Both the position numbers and the translations under genes were made by a program. The notes beneath the pieces are model-generated. The model searched no databases. It saw only the letters and a list, made by a program, of their open reading frames with translations, and was not told the DNA's origin. 64,000 nt of DNA from Mycteria americana (taxonomy: Eukaryota > Chordata > Aves > Ciconiiformes > Ciconiidae): the NCBI RefSeq assembly GCF_035582795.1, contig NC_134370.1, forward strand, positions 50,393,501 to 50,457,500. The letters run 5' to 3'. This document shows positions 11,058 through 22,400 of this stretch, piece by piece. Position 1 is the stretch's first letter, and every line of letters begins with the position of its first letter.

Positions 11058-14000
11058 ACCGACCCCTCCACCTTTCCGTCTCACCGACTCTGGGTGCTGC
11101 AGCGTTTAAATACAGGCCTGGCTCGTGGTCCAGCTGTTAAATTAGGTTGCGAGTCGTCTGCTGCAGCCATAACCCTCCTACACTTAATATAGTCACCAAA
11201 TACTATATTTTTCTCTGAAGTCTCCGAAACACGCTGCCTTGCCAGACACCGACGCACAGAGGAAGTACCTCAGCACGGCGGTGCACAGCATCACTTCGTG
11301 CTGTTTAGCTCCCGGAAAGTGAGAACAAACCAAAAATGTTGATTTCACTTAAAAGGATCTTTATGGGTTAAAAATCCAATTACTCACTGTTGCAGTCAGC
11401 TTAATAACCAACTTAATTCCCGGCTTCCCCTTAACATTCAACTTTGTTAAACTGTGGTTTAACAAGCCCTAATGAACAAGACTGTTACTTAACTGAGCAA
11501 TGACACGCTGCAGCTCTTTCTAACCTATCTACCCAGGGTCCTTCACTCAATGCTTACATCTAGCACCACAGCCTCCTATCAATTTGTTTTCACCACCTCA
11601 CAGATACCTGGCTTTTTGAGACCTAAGTTATTATTAAAGTCCTACACTCTCTGGCAAGAGAGTGTCTTATTCCCTCTTTCACCTTGTTTCAGCTACTGAG
11701 TAGACATGCCTGGGACATGGAGTCACACACATCTAAGTCATATCTAGACCAGCAGGCCCACAATCTCCATGTGAATAAACATCAGACATACATGTTTGTG
11801 GAAGAAACATCTAATCATTGTAGTATCCAAAATAAAACAACCCTAGAAGTGATATGACAGCACTTGATTTGAGTCTAGTGCACTGAATTTCAATTTCTTC
11901 ACAAACCTAAGATAGACTCCTTTCTTCCATCATTAGATCTGGAACGATTACAAGCTTCGGTGGAATCCAGCGGACTATGGAGGTGCTGAATTCATCCGAG
12001 TACCATCTGGCCAGATCTGGAAGCCAGATATTGTTTTATACAACAAGTAAGACTCTTGCATATTTATCTTCTTGATTCAGGAAGAAGGGGGGTGGTGTTA
12101 CTAGTTAAAAAAAAATCAGCAGCATGTTCACTGAATTAACTGAAAAAGCCTGCTTTTCAACACACCTGTGTCTCACATCTCCCTATTGCTGTACTTGCCT
12201 CCATACCATCTACATCAGCATCACTGGGCAGGAGCCAGCTCCAAACCTGGAGCTGCAAGTGGGCAGGTCAAAGTGAACCTTGCTTTTCCCCTTCACAAGC
12301 CCCCACTTTTACTATTATTTTTGCCACTTTCTACAAAGGAAATGGCAAGAAATTCCCTTAGACACGAGAGTTCTTGTCCATGAGTCAGTCCTTTAACTGA
12401 AAAAAACTGCAAATTCTAGCTTTTTAGCAGTTCAACTTGCAAGTTGACACCTTTACAACAATAGTGTTGACATATAAAAGCCACAGGTAAATCTACTTTG
12501 GATGTCAGTTTCTGTGACTGTGAGGAGCCAAACCATAACTAAATGGATCCTTCTGCTATGTATGGAAGCAGTTCTCAGTGAAATGAACTTAACTACACAG
12601 ATCCAAAACTTAGGTCTATGAAACAACAGTGATGACACTCCTTTTCTAACTGTGGCCTTAAACCTTTAAATTACCTTTTTAGTTTTACTTTTTCATATAA
12701 ACAACTGAAATTGTCACACAGATCTTATATGATCTGTGTGATCAGGATAGCAACGTGGGTCTTAAAAAAAACCCTCACCAAATACTCTCCTTGTGCAAAG
12801 ATACACCAACCCTAATCCCTCTTTCAATAGTTACTATCTGCACTGCCCACAGAAGAGGTGAAGTACCAGTACTGCAGGTATCCTCTTACCAGCCCTTGGG
12901 TTCTGATGTGCTTGATCTAGAACAGATTAGAATAAAATAGTTCAGTTGGAAGGGACCTACAACGATCATCTTAGTCTGACTACCATTTGCAATCTCCTAT
13001 TTGCTGCTTTGAATATTGATCGCAGTAAGTCATATTATTCTAAGGGAGAATATTTCCTTTCAAATCCTCCATAGTAAATTTATACAGCTGTTTATTTCAG
13101 TTTAACCAGGCAAATTTGACAGCTGCTGACTCAGTCCAGCATATGCAATTCAGCTCCATGTCAACATGTAATTGCTGACTTTCCCAAAACAGATTAAAGA
13201 GTTAATGTCTATGATCCTAATCTATGAAACTACCTGGAGTAGTTGCATTCTAATTTTTGTTATTTTTATTTGCTTTACAGTGCAGTTGGGGATTTCCAGG
13301 TCGATGACAAGACAAAGGCCCTATTAAAATACACGGGTGATGTGACCTGGATACCTCCGGCTATATTTAAAAGCTCATGTAAAATAGATGTAACCTACTT
13401 CCCATTTGACTATCAGAACTGCACCATGAAGTTTGGTTCCTGGTCTTACGATAAAGCCAAAATTGACTTAGTTTTAATTGGCTCTACAATGAACTTGAAA
13501 GATTACTGGGAGAGCGGAGAATGGGCTATTATTAAAGCTCCTGGGTATAAACATGACATCAAATACAACTGCTGTGAAGAGATATATCCAGACATCACAT
13601 ATTCTCTTTACATTAGACGTTTACCTTTATTTTACACTATCAATATGATTATTCCATGTCTGCTGATTTCTTTTCTGACTGTCTTAGTTTTCTATTTGCC
13701 TTCAGACTGTGGTGAGAAGGTGACACTCTGCATATCAGTCCTTCTATCTTTAACAGTGTTCCTTCTTGTTATCACAGAAACCATACCTTCTACTTCCCTG
13801 GTAATTCCACTTATTGGGGAATACCTCCTTTTCACCATGATATTTGTAACTCTATCTATTGTCATTACGGTATTTGTACTTAACGTGCACTACAGAACAC
13901 CCAAGACACACACAATGCCTGTGTGGGTGAGAACCATTTTCTTGAACTTACTTCCCAGGATCATGTTTATGACAAGGCCTGCCAGTGATGAAGAGAATAA

Positions 14001-15923
14001 TCAGAAGTCAAAACCATTTTTCACTTCTGAGTTTTCAAACTTAAATTGCTTCAACAGTTCTGAAACTAAATGCTGCAAAGATGGCTTTGTATGTCAAGAT
14101 ACGGCATGCAGCTGTTGTCAGTATCAACGAATGAAGTTCTCAGATTTCAGTGGCAATCTCACAAGAAGTTCAAGCTCTGAGTCTGTGGATCCTCTACTTT
14201 CACTTTCAGTTCTGTCACCAGAAATGAGAGATGCTATTGAAAGTGTTAAATACATTGCAGAAAATATGAAAATGCAGAATGAAGCAAAAGAGGTAAGAAC
14301 ATATTTTACTACTCAAACTGCAATTACCATTTGCCATTAGCATGTTTTGTAAGAACAAGAGATCTTCCCCCCCCCCCAAAAAAAAAAAAAAGAGAGAAAA
14401 AAAGGACAACACAGACCATTATTTTATACAGGTAAATTACCCAAGCTCTATTACAAATATGTGCCATTTTGAACGTAGATAATTTTGGGGAGCAGCTCTG
14501 TTGCACAACATTCTCTTTATTGACAACACATACACTAAGTGAAGCATGTTAAGGTAACCACTGCTAGGGAAACATACCTGAGTATCCATCCTACAAGATT
14601 CAGAGTGAGGATTTTCCAAGTTATAATCTTAATAGTGGAATTTGCTGACTCTGTGGCCTTTAGAAAGTTACATTCTCCCTCCCACATCTTACCATCAATA
14701 ACAAAGAATGTAAGAATGAATGTCCTTCACAGTGATGTTGTTGCTTATTCTGCAGCTGCTGCAGAGTAAAATGCTGTAGCTAAATGAGACAACTGCTGCA
14801 AGACGGGGACCATCATCTTTCATAAAACTGCATCTTGAGGCAATAAAAAAAATTTAAACTTTTCTTTTTAATCACATTCCTCAAACATACTAAGAACAGT
14901 AGCCACACCACCGCAGTCATCACTGAATTTAAATCCTCTGCAGCATGGCACTTAAAGTTAGAATGAAGTTATTTTGTTTATGTTGAGATCAGAACTTTAT
15001 TTAGAATTAGATGGTATAGAAAATATGGGGTTGTTCTGGTTTTTTTAAGTCTGCCTTAACAAACGAATTCTAAGCTAAAAAAAACCAACAAATGCATTAT
15101 TCATTTATTAGCCTTCCTGAAGAAAAATGAAGTAATTTAAATTGTAATCTCAAGAGTAACTAAAATGATGACCTAATGTAGTTACTATTAATATACAACA
15201 TATATAATACTTCAGGGTCACTCTTGTTATAATGCCCACTGTGGGAAAAAAAAAAAAATTAGAAAAATCTGGTTTTTGGAAACTTGGTTCCCTCTCTACA
15301 TGGAAGGTAAGGAGATGAATTTTACATCATGTATGAGAACAATCAAATTTCAGTACTACATAAGAAATGTACCAAATAACTATATACCAATTAACCTTTG
15401 TTAACCTTTGTTACATACTGCCTAAAGACCAGTAGGAGCAGTCTGTTTCAGTAAAGTTTTCTGGACAAACCTGATGACCTAAGCATGTAGAACTTTTCAC
15501 TTCTGTTTTTGGCATACGGAAGAGAAATTGTATCTTGGGAAGTCCAGTGTCTTGGTGAACAACTTTTTGTATTTGAAGAAGTAGCTTTTGGCTTTGCCAT
15601 AAATAGCATATTCAAATAAAGCTTCTTCAAGATTAATTCATTTGTCAATGAAAACAGAGATATGTAAGTTGTGCATATATGAAAGGCATCTACACATGGA
15701 AAAAAAACTGCTTCCTATATAGAATGGAACTAATTGCTAATGCAAGTTATTCATCCAATAAACATGCCTACTTGCTATTCAATTTATTTTTCAGATTCAG
15801 GATGACTGGAAATACGTTGCCATGGTAATCGATCGTATTTTCCTATGGGTTTTCATCCTGGTATGTATTCTAGGAACAGCAGGATTGTTTTTACAACCTT
15901 TGATGGCTGGAGATGAAATGTAA
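8041..15923 (+). CDS. CHRNA3: Neuronal nicotinic acetylcholine receptor subunit alpha-3, complete
   Basis: Six coding exons: 8041-8095, 10117-10256, 10333-10377, 11937-12046, 13281-14292 and 15795-15923 (TAA at 15921-15923), giving 1491 nt or 496 residues. All junctions are GT-AG and phases agree. The start ATG sits in a strong context (ACACCATGG) and opens a signal peptide ([11 protein letters not shown]). Visible landmarks are a glycosylation site NVS at 46-48, the Cys-loop C150 to C164, the vicinal cysteines C214-C215 of loop C that define alpha subunits, M1 at about 233-256, GEK (261-263) leading into M2 at about 264-283, M3 at about 298-321, a cysteine-rich cytoplasmic loop, and M4 at about 470-488. 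The tail ends MAGDEM. Alpha3 is the main ligand-binding subunit of ganglionic receptors with beta4 and optionally alpha5. Intron 2 is only 76 bp. It converges with CHRNA5. Confidence 0.98.
10030..11110. promoter_or_regulatory. Intragenic CpG-rich block around CHRNA3 exons 2-3
   Basis: GC- and CpG-dense sequence covers exon 2, the 76-bp intron 2, exon 3 and the start of intron 3, then ends abruptly in AT-rich DNA at about 11.1 kb. It contains GGGGA/GGGAA-rich repeats near 10820-10860 and finishes with the (CGT)n tract. The first exon, 2 kb upstream, is much less CpG-rich. The block could be an internal promoter or simply GC-biased exon surroundings; the sequence alone does not decide. Confidence 0.55.
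10979..11049 (+). repeat. (CGT)24 trinucleotide repeat in CHRNA3 intron 3
   Basis: About 23.7 perfect CGT units run without interruption, followed directly by CGCCGCCGCC. Every unit carries a CpG. The tract creates apparent poly-Ser, poly-Asp and poly-Thr open frames on both strands; these are artefacts of the repeat and lie in an intron. Confidence 0.97.
12714..12741. repeat. Inverted repeat, 11-bp arms
   Basis: Arms TCACACAGATC and GATCTGTGTGA flank a 6-base loop (TTATAT), a perfect hairpin in CHRNA3 intron 4. No function is known. Confidence 0.8.
12922..12990 (-). mobile_element. CR1 LINE 3'-end fragment
   Basis: The + strand reads AATAGTT(C)AGTTGGAAGGGACCTACAA and then GATCATCT, close to the complement of the 3' tail of avian CR1 retrotransposons as I remember it. 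The element is therefore in minus orientation and truncated to a short 3' piece, as most CR1 copies are. It lies in CHRNA3 intron 4 and codes for nothing. CR1 is the dominant LINE of birds and reptiles, which supports the taxonomic reading. Confidence 0.8.
14367..14391 (+). repeat. C11 followed by A-rich run
   Basis: Eleven C bases are followed directly by about 14 A bases, 75 bases downstream of the CHRNA3 exon 5 donor. Confidence 0.95.
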
Positions 15924-16073
15924 AGATTAAATAGTATGTTGTGAAATCAAAGAAAACTTTTGCTAACCACCTCTGCAGCCCCACCCCAGCACCTGATGTC
16001 TCTTCTATGTGTAGTAGAATAAGGATCGCTCTTGGTCTCAACTTTGCTTGACCAAGAAGGCTTTGTTAAAAAT

Positions 16074-16088
16074 GGGGGGGGGGGGGGG
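16074..16088 (+). repeat. G15 homopolymer in CHRNA3 3' UTR
   Basis: Fifteen consecutive G bases lie about 150 bases after the CHRNA3 stop codon, so they should be transcribed in the 3' UTR if the poly(A) site is near 17.0 kb. Confidence 0.95.
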
Positions 16089-16987
16089 AGATTTGAACCT
16101 TTACAACAGCTAATCTCAAAGTAATAAGAGCTATGCTTGACAACTACTTTTTGCAATAACTGGAAAAGATGGAGGTAGTACATTAAACTTTACAGGAATG
16201 GTTTAAGAAGGGGTTGATAAAGAAACTGAAAATTACATGAATATTCAGAAAGTCAAGACAGGTTGAATACTTTGGGCTACTAGGTTTGTTTCCATGAGTA
16301 AAGTTCCACTGGTGCCAAGTCTCTTCAGACCATGACAGGATCTTCTGGGAATAAGTTCATACTGAGTTCAATGAATGCCCTCGTGAAGACAAAATGGTTT
16401 AGGAAGTATACATACCACATTGCTAGAATGCAGACATTGCCACCTGGTGTATAAACTGACTTAAACAGTGGGAGAAAAGGACCATGGGCAGGTTTATTAC
16501 AAAAGCAAAACAAATAGGTAAATAATAGATGATGGTAATAAAGCAACCATAATGTAAACTCTGTACATCCCCATATTTCAATGTATGAGAAGACTGTTAG
16601 AAAAAACAAGCTATTTAAACATAATAATGTTTAAAACTGTGTACAAGTAAAACACGCACTAAGATGCAGTCTGCAGGTTATGCGAAGGATCAAAATACTT
16701 TGACAGGATAGTTTGGATACAGAAGCATCCTGCTATGGTGAAGTGTTTTATGACAAGGGAAGGCAGGTAGATACAAAATAGTCCTGTAAAGTATGCTAAA
16801 ATTGCTTCTTAGGCATACATTTTCTTTTTTTTTAATCAGTAACTGCAGATAATTTAAAAGCATGAATAAAGAATGCAACAAAATACTGTAATGAGAAAAT
16901 ATTTTGTAAAAATATGAACTGTTCTCTCTGTACCAAACTGGAAACTTTTAGGAAATACAGTGTATCAAGTGATGTAACATTTATGAA

Positions 16988-16993
16988 AATAAA
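16988..16993 (+). terminator. CHRNA3: Candidate poly(A) signal of CHRNA3
   Basis: AATAAA lies about 1.07 kb after the stop codon. It is followed within 20-40 bases by a strongly G/T-rich stretch (TTGTGGGGTTTTTTGTTTTC), the expected downstream element. This makes it the best 3' end candidate. Confidence 0.55.
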
Positions 16994-18936
16994 GAGAATC
17001 AAGCTGCTGAAAATTGTGGGGTTTTTTGTTTTCATTTATTTTGACCGAGTGACAAAAACCTATATAAGGTAGCATTAGCTACAGTTCAACACATTCAGAA
17101 ACAAGTTACATAAGTAAGGTCCATGCTTCTGAGTCTATTAAAATTATTTTGTTTCAGACACACCTGGTAAGCTGAAGAACCCAAGGATTCTAGTGTCAGC
17201 TATCTAATCTGTATTTATCATGATCAGGTTGTAGAAGTGACTAAAAGAAATTCATGCATTCACAAAAACTGTGTGTTACTAGTATAAAGACTGGGACTCC
17301 ATTGGCCAATATGCTGCCAATCACCTTATGATATAATTGGGTAGTCTACAGACATCATTTAACAAGGGGAAAGAGATGATGTGGGGATTTAAAAAAAAAA
17401 AAGGTAATATATATAGCTAATCTATAGTTTCATTTACTTTGCTTTCTGTTCAGGTAAGGGTAAACTTCAGTAATTCAAACCCAAGGAGGACTATAAAAAA
17501 ATTTTGCATTTGAAGAGGAAATAAGATATCTAAAGTATTTTTCCAACTTCCACACAGAAAAAGTCACTGATGCATTGTTTAATCTTAGTAACACTGAGAA
17601 AGTTAAAATTATTATATTAATGCATTAAATCAGATAATCTTTGCAAATTCACCTTTAAAATTAATTATGATGGGAATAGAGGAAATATGGATATCCAATG
17701 CCAGATGTAATTGTATAACTGAAAAGGAAGAGTGACTCCATTTACAATCAGAATTATTTATAAATTTGTATTTAAAAAAAAAAAAAAAAAAAGGCTTGCC
17801 TGGCATCATTTCCCTGCCTGTGAGCCTTAAAAAGCCGCACAAAACCAAGAACGTCCTACAGGTGAAAACAATTTGAAATAAATATTCAATTGTATATAAG
17901 TTATGACATAAACAATCAGTATTATAATCAGCACAGTGCCAAACAGTGCTATTCTAAAGGAGCTGGGGGGGGGGGGTGGCGGGGGGAGGAGGGAATATGT
18001 ACCTGTTTTCCAAATTCATAACCACTACAGAATACTTACATTACCAAAGATGCCACAATTTACATTAAACTTCTCACCTAAACATGTTATTATTAATGTA
18101 GTAATTTAAGCAAATAAAAACTTCCCAAGACTTGCTCTAGCTTGGCATTACTGTATTAGCCCTGCAGGATGCAACTATATTATGAAGTACACTGACAAAA
18201 CTTTGGTGTAGGAAACCCCCCATCTATTTTAGAGTCTTCCAGAAATAAAGCTTTTAAGAAAGGTGGCATTGGAATGAATGTAAAGAATTTAAAATCAGTA
18301 TTTAAAGAATATATTTTAATGGAATAATTTAAAAGTTGCAAGTTAGTTTTCAACACTCTCAGAAAAAAGAAAGTATGGAAAGCTGTAAGTCCTCTCTGCT
18401 TAGCATTACATATGGTTCTGTAAGTGAGAGAACCTATTAAAGGTAGCTTTCTAAGTTCGGTTTAACAAATATGTGAAAACTTAATCATCTGTATTTGGTT
18501 ACACAGCATAATAATTTTCAACCCATTTTCTTCAGAACGGTATTCCCCAAATTCCTTCTACTTGTGCTTAAAAACTTAATTCTGAGAAACGCATAAGGCA
18601 GGAAATGATTAAGAAGTTTGCAACTAACATACTGCATCAAATTCTTAATCAAGAATAAAGAAATCTGAATGTTCTGGTCCATTAGGGTACTTGTGCAACT
18701 TGGGAACTCATTTAATTGTCTTTGCCTTCCTTTCCATAGCTGATACAGAGATATTGATATACATGTATCCTGTAGGCATTTTAAGGCTTACTGTATTAAA
18801 TGTTCATGTTAGTATGATAGAAGTAACAAGGTTTTAAATTTAGCAGGAAATTCCACTGAAAATTTATAGAGGCAAAACATAGCCAAATCGCTATTTTTAC
18901 TTATATGTTGAATACACGGGAAGTTTAAGTGGTATT
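16994..18936. other. CHRNA3-CHRNA5 convergent intergenic region
   Basis: AT-rich DNA lies between the two predicted poly(A) sites. It contains a G12 run at 17965-17976 and an A-rich run near 17774-17792. No exon, RNA gene or recognisable repeat family was seen. Confidence 0.5.
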
Positions 18937-18942
18937 TTTATT
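18937..18942 (-). terminator. CHRNA5: Candidate poly(A) signal of CHRNA5
   Basis: TTTATT on the + strand is AATAAA for the leftward CHRNA5 transcript, about 500 bases after its stop. Other A/T-rich matches exist farther left, for example 17028-17033, so the assignment is weak. Confidence 0.35.
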
Positions 18943-19442
18943 ATTATTTTAAATTTACTCTGTAGAAACTTTATACTTTTACAACACATTCAAGAGAGCT
19001 GATAAAAATTCTCCTTTGCATACTATAGTAAATTGAAATAAGCAACTCTACCGTGTAAATATCTGCAAATATTTAATACTCAATATAACAATTTATATAG
19101 TAATTTAATAATTGGACTACAGTGATCATCATTAAAAAATTTCAATCCTTCTATTTCATAGTAGGTGTCAGTGTATGCTTTTTTGGACATATCATACATG
19201 CAAGTGCTTGAGAAGGTCCTTCTAATTCTGACCTGATTTAGAAGTAACTTAGTAAACTGGCAATATGCAAATTGACTTCTGTGTGTCGTAGGGATGCCAT
19301 GCTGTAATATAAACATAATTTTCTGGTTTGGGTTTTTTTTTTTTACTCTATCAGAAACATGCCTACAAAGAACGTGCATGGAAATAGAGCTACTGCAAAA
19401 CTCTTTAGAGCCATATTAGTAGGAGAAAGATCCAAAAATATT

Positions 19443-22400
19443 TTATGCATTTGTAGTGCCTATATGCATAGGTACTATTATACTTGCCCATTTATGAATA
19501 ACAGGAATAAATAACACAAGTGATCCAATTATTGAAACCAGAAGAAAAGTCCATAAGAACATTCGATCAAGCACCTGAGCAATAAATTTCCAGTCTTCAA
19601 CAACCTAAAAAACAAAGAGCAGAAGAGTTGGTCAGTATTTGTGAGAACAGGTAAAAATACAGTACCAAACCCTGCAATTCTTAATCACTTTACAGTACAC
19701 TTTTTTTCCAATCAGGTCCACTTGGTAACCCCCTTTAATAACTTTTTATAATTACACTATGAGCTAGAACAGGAACAAACTTCCCTCTATGAAGACTGGT
19801 AAACTATATTAGACCAGTACTAGATTTTAATGCAGAAACTGACCCTGACAAGCACTGAACATCCTCAAATACAGAAAGTTGAAATTGGTATGCAATTTTC
19901 TAACATACTGCAGGATATAGGATTCATGCCACAGCCTCATCAAAGTGGAATCCCCAGGCAGGAGCTAGAAGCAAAAGTTGTAAAAACAAACAAACAAAAC
20001 AAAAAAACCCACAAAACCCACACACCAACAAAAGCAAACAAAGAAAGAACAAACCACCACCCCAACACCAAAAACAAACCACCCAAACAAACAAAAAAAA
20101 TTAACAGTAGACAGCAGCTGTTGTGTTACATACAAGATCTGAAAGCTGTGAAGTTACTGCTGCACAGAATTATACACTAGGGAGAATACTCACAGTACTT
20201 TCACAACTATTTCCCTTTTTGATAGGATTATTCATATCTATACACCATTTTGCAAGTATAGCAGATATAATTGTGCAAGCAAATTAAAACCCTGCCAAAC
20301 AATTGTCTTTGATTTGAACTGGAGCTATCCACATTTCCCAAGCCTACTGATTCCTACACAGCACTAGCTGTGTAGTTTTTATTAACAACTTTTGCAATTA
20401 AAGCTTGCATTCTCTGGGCCCCAAATAATAAAATACAAGTTAATCCCCAGTCAGCTGTATATTAATTTTTGAGGTTTAGAGTCACAACAACATTACACCT
20501 GAAAAACAAAACACTTATCACCTCTCTTGTCACTCACAGTCAAATAGAGTAAGTTCAGTAAGAGAAAGAAAACCAACCCTTAATTTACAGGAAATTATGC
20601 ATTTAATAGCAAACCATTCTATTTGTGTTGTTTATACAATGCAGGGGTATTAGATGCTGTTTTAACAGTACAGTAGATACATTTATTCAAAATCTAGGCT
20701 GGATCCCTTGTGATAATGTCAAAATTGAATCCTGAGAAGGTACATTAGAGGAATTAGCTTACTCCTATGCTAGTATGTGAGAACATGCTCTCAGCAACCA
20801 GCAACTTTTGAAGACCGTCATTTCTGTATAAATTGAAAGAATCTCAGGCCTTGCCATCAGAAACAGATAGCAGTATCATGAGACCACACAATGAAATTCT
20901 ATATTTCTACACTAGCCTGAAAACAGCATTTAAGTCTCTGATGTACCAATGGTGCTAGTTTAAAAAGCATGGAAAGAAAAACAGATTCATAAGGCTCTTA
21001 CCCGAATGGTGTAAACATCCATTAAGGATAGTTCAGAGTGCAAATGTACAGACTGAAAAAAAGCCTTTGACATCTTTTGATATAACTTAGAGACAAATAA
21101 TAATAAGGCTAGAAGAGAACACTCAAGAAGTCATCTAGTCCATGTTTGGTCTCAGCACAAAATGACCAACATATGGCTTTAGCTTGTATTTAAACTAATA
21201 TAAGTTAGGGCATTAAAAATTGTTTTTATTTGGAACTGAAAGCTGCAAAATAAGGCTTAGCAGTATTTATTCTGAAAATGTAAGGCAAATGCATTTTTCA
21301 GATAGCCTTTCAGGTACAACATTAAAATGAAAAATACCTACTTCTCCTATCATGAAAATATTATCCAGCAGCACTGTAGGGAACAGTTACGGTACATGCT
21401 CTTGTAACAGACAAGTATCTCTGAAAATGTGTAATTAACAACATGAACTTACTTCTAGAAGAAAGCAAAAGACTTTAAAGAACCGAAGGACTGTATTGTA
21501 TCAGCCCAATATCTATAAGAATTCTCAGTACTGTACCATACTTGTACTTCTTTCCAGTGGAAATAATTACACAGCTTGCAGTGAAGTACAGAAACCGGAA
21601 ATCCCATAACACATATTTAATATGCAACTGCATAGTAAACCATTACTTGGTTTTCTAATTTCCAGTTTTACAAAATCAGTGTAATATGACTAATACACCC
21701 ACCTCACGAACTTCATTCTCCTTCATAACATGTCTTGTAATATATCGGATAGAATCTAGAGCTGCTTCCAAGGTGTTCCTAGATGATTCTGATCCATTCA
21801 TATTTCCTGTTTCCTCCTTCTGAGCAAAGTATCTATCTACATGACTTCTCATGCAAAGCAGCTTGGGAAGTTTGTGAAGAAATATCTTGCGAACCCAAGG
21901 TGCCATAGCATTGTGTGTAGACGAAGAGCGGTGATGAATATTGATAGCAAAGACAGTTATCACAATGGACAATGTCACAAATATCATAGTAAACACCAAG
22001 TACTCTCCTATAAGTGGGATAACTTTAGAAGATGATGGAATAATCTCTTCAATAACAAGAAGAAAAACAGTCAAAGATACCAGTACTGAAGTGCAAAGTG
22101 AAATTTTTTCACCTTCATTTGAAGGAAGATAGAAGACAAGGACAGTTAGAAATGAAAGGCCAATACAAGGAATAATGAGAAACAACGTGTAAAAAAGTGG
22201 CAAACGTCTAATTATAAATGAATATGTAACAAAAGGATACCAGCAGCATCCATCAGTCCTATTTCCTTTGCTCCCTGTTGCAGTCACTATTTCCCATTCT
22301 CCATTATCAAAAAAGTCTCTTTTGTCAACATCATAATCTTCAAGAATTATATCAACCTGTGAGCCATCGTAAGTCCAAGAACCAAATTTCATAGAGCAAT

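Noticed and set aside
10604-11109. Several open frames of 130-155 codons with poly-Ser, poly-Asp or poly-Thr blocks
   Set aside because: They are produced by the (CGT)24 tract and high GC content. The region lies between well-supported CHRNA3 exons 3 and 4, and the frames resemble no family.
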